A DNA stretch of 64,000 nt. Source: an uncultured Paracoccaceae bacterium. Lineage in GTDB: Bacteria; Pseudomonadota; Alphaproteobacteria; Rhodobacterales; Rhodobacteraceae. Of this stretch, positions 61,310-64,000 are shown in pieces. The stretch is taken from NCBI GenBank assembly GCA_943787785.1, contig CALSNT010000020.1, forward strand, positions 69,501 through 133,500. Direction: 5' to 3'. Positions within the stretch are counted from its first letter, which is position 1. The number at the start of each line of letters is the position of its first letter. The translations under genes were made by a program, and so were the position numbers. The notes under the pieces are model-generated. The model saw only the letters and a list, made by a program, of their open reading frames with translations. It was not told the DNA's origin and made no database searches.

Positions 61310-61930
61310 ATGATCCGGATCACGAATGAAAAGGGCGTTACACGCCTGACGCTGAACCGCGCGGACAAAGCCAATGCCCTGACCTCAGCAATGCTGGAGA
61401 CGCTTGATGAGGCGGTTGCCAAGTCTACTGCGTCGGTTCTGGTCCTGACTGGTGCCGGACGCACATTTAGCGCAGGTGCTGATCTGGACGACGTTGGGAC
61501 CGGATTGGCCACCGATCCGGTGTGGGAGCGTTTGTCGGCGCGCATCGCCTGCTATCCCGGACTGACCATCGCCGCTTTAAACGGCACGGCGGCGGGTGGC
61601 GCGCTGGGCATGGTGCTGGCCTGTGATCTGCGCCTGTCCGTGCCCGCAGCAAAGTTTTTCTATCCGGTGATGCGGCTGGGCTATCTGCCTCAACCCAGCG
61701 ATCCCGCTCGGCTGAGCGCCTTGGTGGGCACGGCCCGAGCCAAGCTGCTGCTAATGGCCGGGCAGCGGTGGACTGCGGCAGAGGCACTGGATCTTGGGCT
61801 GGTTGACCGAGTTGTTGAGCCAGATGCGCTTGAAGACATGGTAGGTGAATTGGCAGCGGATGCGCTGGGTGCGGACCGGGCGCATGTCGCGGCGATCAAA
61901 GCTATGTTTGCGCCCGGTGCGGCAGGTTGA
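61310..61930 (+). CDS. Crotonase-fold protein lacking both hydratase glutamates
   Basis: A 206-residue enoyl-CoA hydratase/isomerase-family protein, about 50 residues shorter than typical (255-260) because the C-terminal helices are reduced. The CoA-binding and oxyanion parts are recognisable: LNRADKANALTSAML, SAGADLDD, NGTAAGGALGMVLACDLRL. The two catalytic glutamates of true hydratases are replaced: Gly100 sits where Glu is expected before the ACD strand, and Val120 replaces the Glu of the usual PE motif (FFYPVMRLG). Hydration is therefore unlikely; another crotonase-type reaction or a binding role is possible. It overlaps the flavoprotein gene downstream (TTGA at 61927-61930). Confidence 0.85.
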   Translation: MIRITNEKGVTRLTLNRADKANALTSAMLETLDEAVAKSTASVLVLTGAGRTFSAGADLDDVGTGLATDPVWERLSARIACYPGLTIAALNGTAAGGALGMVLACDLRLSVPAAKFFYPVMRLGYLPQPSDPARLSALVGTARAKLLLMAGQRWTAAEALDLGLVDRVVEPDALEDMVGELAADALGADRAHVAAIKAMFAPGAAG

Positions 61931-63123
61931 GTGCCGACTGCGAACCACTCGACGCGCTGGTCATCGGGGGTGGTCCTGCGGGCTTGATGGCTGCAGAAGC
62001 GCTTGCTGGCGCGGGGCATCGCGTCGTCGTGGCCGAGGCCAAACCAAGCGTCGGGCGGAAATTCCTGATGGCCGGAAAATCCGGGTTAAACCTGACCAAT
62101 GCAGGGTCGCGGGACGCGGTGCTGGCTAGTTTCGGCGACCGTGCTGCACATCTGGAGCCGATGCTCCGGGCGTTTGATCCGGGTGAAATTCAACACTGGG
62201 CCGAAGGGCTGAACCAGACGTTGTTCACGGGCAGTACCGGGCGGGTATTTCCCCGCGCGATGAAAGCTTCGCCATTGCTGCGGGCGTGGCTGGCACGCCT
62301 CTCTGGGCTTGGGGTCGAGGTGCGCACCCGTTGGCGCTGGACGGGATGGGAGGGGTCCGACGTGATGTTCGAGACGCCCGGGGGGTCGAGGCGCATCTGT
62401 CCGAAGGTTACGATCCTTGGCGTTGGTGGTGCCAGTTGGGCGCGTTTGGGCTCGGACGGGGCCTGGGCTGCGCATTTGGCGGCTGAGGGTGCGGCGCTTG
62501 TACCGTTTCGCCCCGCAAATGGTGGTCTGTCAGTTGAATGGTCCGGCCCGATGCAGCGCCATTTTGGAACGCCAATCAAGGCGGTGAGGTTGAATGCTGG
62601 TCCGCTAACCAGTCGCGGCGAGTTCGTGATCTCGGCGAAGGGGTTGGAGGGCGGCGGCATCTACGGCGTATTTGCCGCTGTCCGCGATGGCGCGCCCTTG
62701 CTGCTGGATCTGCAACCGGGTCGAGACCGCGCCGAAGTTGCTGCCCGGCTGAAACGCCCACGCGGCAAGACCAGCCTGTCGAACCATCTACGAAAGACAC
62801 TGAAACTGCCTCCGGTGCAGATTGCGCTGCTGCAAGAGTTCGCGCGACTGCTGCCGGTCGACCCGGCCGAGTTGGCTTCCGTTATCAAGGCCTTGCCCAT
62901 CCGCCATGCTGGACCACTCCCAATGGACGAGGCGATCTCGACCGCAGGCGGAGTGTCGTTTTCGGCGCTTGATGAAACGCTGGAACTTATTGCAAGACCC
63001 GGAACATTTGTTGCGGGTGAAGCGCTGGACTGGGAGGCCCCGACGGGTGGCTATTTGTTGACGGCCTGCCTGTCAACCGGCCACTGGGCAGGTCGCCATG
63101 CTGCGCGCCGGTTGTCCGGCTGA
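61927..63123 (+). CDS. NAD(P)/FAD-dependent flavoprotein (HI0933-like, TIGR03862 type)
   Basis: A 398-residue flavoprotein. The FAD motif is VIGGGPAGLMAAEALAGAGHRVVV near residue 12. It is followed by GRKFLMAGKSGLNLTN, diagnostic of the HI0933/BaiN-like family, and by GGASWARLGSDG and TAGGVSFSALDETLEL near the C-terminus. The substrate is unknown; relatives have been suggested to be reductases. No ATG fits. A TTG at 61927 overlaps the upstream stop and gives the normal N-terminus, so translation is coupled to the crotonase-like gene. Confidence 0.85.
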   Translation: MSADCEPLDALVIGGGPAGLMAAEALAGAGHRVVVAEAKPSVGRKFLMAGKSGLNLTNAGSRDAVLASFGDRAAHLEPMLRAFDPGEIQHWAEGLNQTLFTGSTGRVFPRAMKASPLLRAWLARLSGLGVEVRTRWRWTGWEGSDVMFETPGGSRRICPKVTILGVGGASWARLGSDGAWAAHLAAEGAALVPFRPANGGLSVEWSGPMQRHFGTPIKAVRLNAGPLTSRGEFVISAKGLEGGGIYGVFAAVRDGAPLLLDLQPGRDRAEVAARLKRPRGKTSLSNHLRKTLKLPPVQIALLQEFARLLPVDPAELASVIKALPIRHAGPLPMDEAISTAGGVSFSALDETLELIARPGTFVAGEALDWEAPTGGYLLTACLSTGHWAGRHAARRLSG

Positions 63124-63257
63124 AATACGCTGGCGTGTCAGGATGGCCCCTTTGAGGCGGTCCCCGGCGGTAGGGGCGCAGCACGCACGGGAGGGAATTC
63201 GGGGCAAGGACGAGGCCGTGGCTTGATTTTGCCGCGATCTGCGTTCAGAGTTTTCCC

Positions 63258-63602
63258 ATGACGATCCAGACACCTACCCCGTTCCCGGCGGCAAGACCGG
63301 CCCCTGAGCAAGTTACGTTTGATCGCAGTGAGTTATCGACAATCCTGGGACTCTATGGGCGCATGGTCGCTGCCGGAGAGTGGCGTGATTACGGGATGTC
63401 GTTCCTGCGCGAGGTTGCGGTCTTTTCGGTGTTTCGACGCTCGGCTGAAAACCCGCTCTACAGGATAGAAAAGCGCCCCAAGCTACGCAATCGGCAGGGG
63501 CTCTATGCGGTGATCGGCATGGACGGACGCATCCTGAAGCGCGGCCATGATTTGCGGACTGTTCTACGGGTGCTTGAGGTCAAACTGATCCGTGCGATTT
63601 AA
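63258..63602 (+). CDS. DUF2794 family protein
   Basis: A 114-residue protein matching DUF2794: VTFDRSELSTILGLYGRMVAAGEWRDYGM, then SVFRRSAENPLYRIEKRPKL and GMDGRILKRGHDLRTVLRVLE. It is widespread in alphaproteobacteria and its function is not known. The protein looks cytosolic and basic. Its 3' end overlaps that of the NlpC/P60 gene on the other strand by 23 bases. Confidence 0.88.
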   Translation: MTIQTPTPFPAARPAPEQVTFDRSELSTILGLYGRMVAAGEWRDYGMSFLREVAVFSVFRRSAENPLYRIEKRPKLRNRQGLYAVIGMDGRILKRGHDLRTVLRVLEVKLIRAI

Positions 63603-64000
63603 GGCGAGCGATGCGTTTCCTTGATGTTGGCAGCCCGTCGCCCGCTGTTTCGATCCGTTTGATGGCCGTCGCGGTGTTTTCGATCACAACCGCCAACGGC
63701 GCCGCAGTGGCGTGGATGATCCGATCCGCATCCATTGCCAGTGCGACATGGCCTTTCCAGAAGATCAGATCACCTCGTTGAAGCACCGCACCGTCGGGCA
63801 GCGGATCGCCGACAGCGTTCTCGATCAGATCACTGTCGCCGGGGCAGGCAACGCCGCAGGCCAGCAGGGACGCCTGCACCAGGCCGGAGCAATCCAGTCC
63901 GTCGCCAGTGTTTCCAGCCCAGAGGTACGGGGTTCCGAGGAACAGCCTTGCGACCTCGACCGGGTCATCCTCAACCGTGTCGATGGGGCGCAGATGGTCG
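63580..64000 (-). CDS. NlpC/P60 family peptidoglycan hydrolase, C-terminal part (runs off the window)
   Basis: The last 139 residues of a cysteine peptidase that cuts peptide stems of peptidoglycan, often between D-Glu and diaminopimelate. The catalytic cysteine is in LGTPYLWAGNTGDGLDCSGLVQ, and the histidine is in DLIFWKGHVALAMD, with HATAA as the third part of the site. The protein continues past base 64000 without a stop, so its N-terminus, which would show SH3 domains or a signal, is not available. An internal GTG at 63879 is not the start because the conserved YLWAG and DCSGL motifs lie upstream of it. Confidence 0.9.
   Translation of the reverse strand, partial: DHLRPIDTVEDDPVEVARLFLGTPYLWAGNTGDGLDCSGLVQASLLACGVACPGDSDLIENAVGDPLPDGAVLQRGDLIFWKGHVALAMDADRIIHATAAPLAVVIENTATAIKRIETAGDGLPTSRKRIARLKSHGSV

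Overview
The window looks like a chromosome segment of a Rhodobacterales (roseobacter-type) alphaproteobacterium. This is inferred from the protein families and from gene orders I know from that group: DUF3576 protein-leuS-lptE-holA, pmbA-cysQ-DUF4170-kdtA-lpxK, ftsK next to lolA, and a TIGR03862-type flavoprotein beside a DUF2794 protein. Base composition is GC-rich, apart from a few AT-richer islands. I saw no rRNA, tRNA or CRISPR array.

Layout. 0-4 kb: XRE regulator (partial), thiolase and free-methionine-sulfoxide reductase, then a gamma-glutamyltransferase-like gene with a rhodanese. 4-14 kb: hspQ, a lytic transglycosylase lipoprotein, lolA, an AhpD-like gene, ftsK, an aminotransferase, an amidase and a UbiH-type hydroxylase. 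14-20 kb: a ROK repressor overlapping a CRTAC1-like secreted protein, divergent from a xylose-type ABC transporter (xylF, xylH, xylG) with a perfect palindromic operator in front of xylF. 20-31 kb: a compact glycogen operon glgP-glgB-glgC-glgA-glgX-pgm. 31-34.5 kb: an acyl-CoA synthetase and an exporter-type ABC protein. 34.7-40.4 kb: a tightly overlapping five-gene operon (aldehyde dehydrogenase, active-site-divergent M19 dipeptidase-like protein, a 559-residue protein I do not recognise, a DUF3726 protein, an Ldh-family oxidoreductase). This is the best candidate for an undescribed pathway. 41-48 kb: an AT-richer accessory island with two paralogous acyl/aryl-CoA ligase genes. One is truncated and split by an IS630 element. 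The island also holds an intact IS256 element with 8-bp target duplications, an IS3-type remnant and a porin gene. 48-64 kb: housekeeping genes (leuS, lptE, holA, lpxK, kdtA, cysQ, pmbA) with smaller inserted genes between them.

How the genes work together. Sugar import (xylFHG) ends facing the glycogen operon, so uptake and storage genes sit side by side. lolA, lptE, lpxK and kdtA are envelope biogenesis genes.

Caution. Several genes that should be intact carry single-base indels: about ten in leuS, three or so in the porin, and one each in xylH, holA and the CRTAC1-like gene. The pattern fits uncorrected consensus errors better than real gene death. Coordinates for these genes are given for the whole reconstructed locus.
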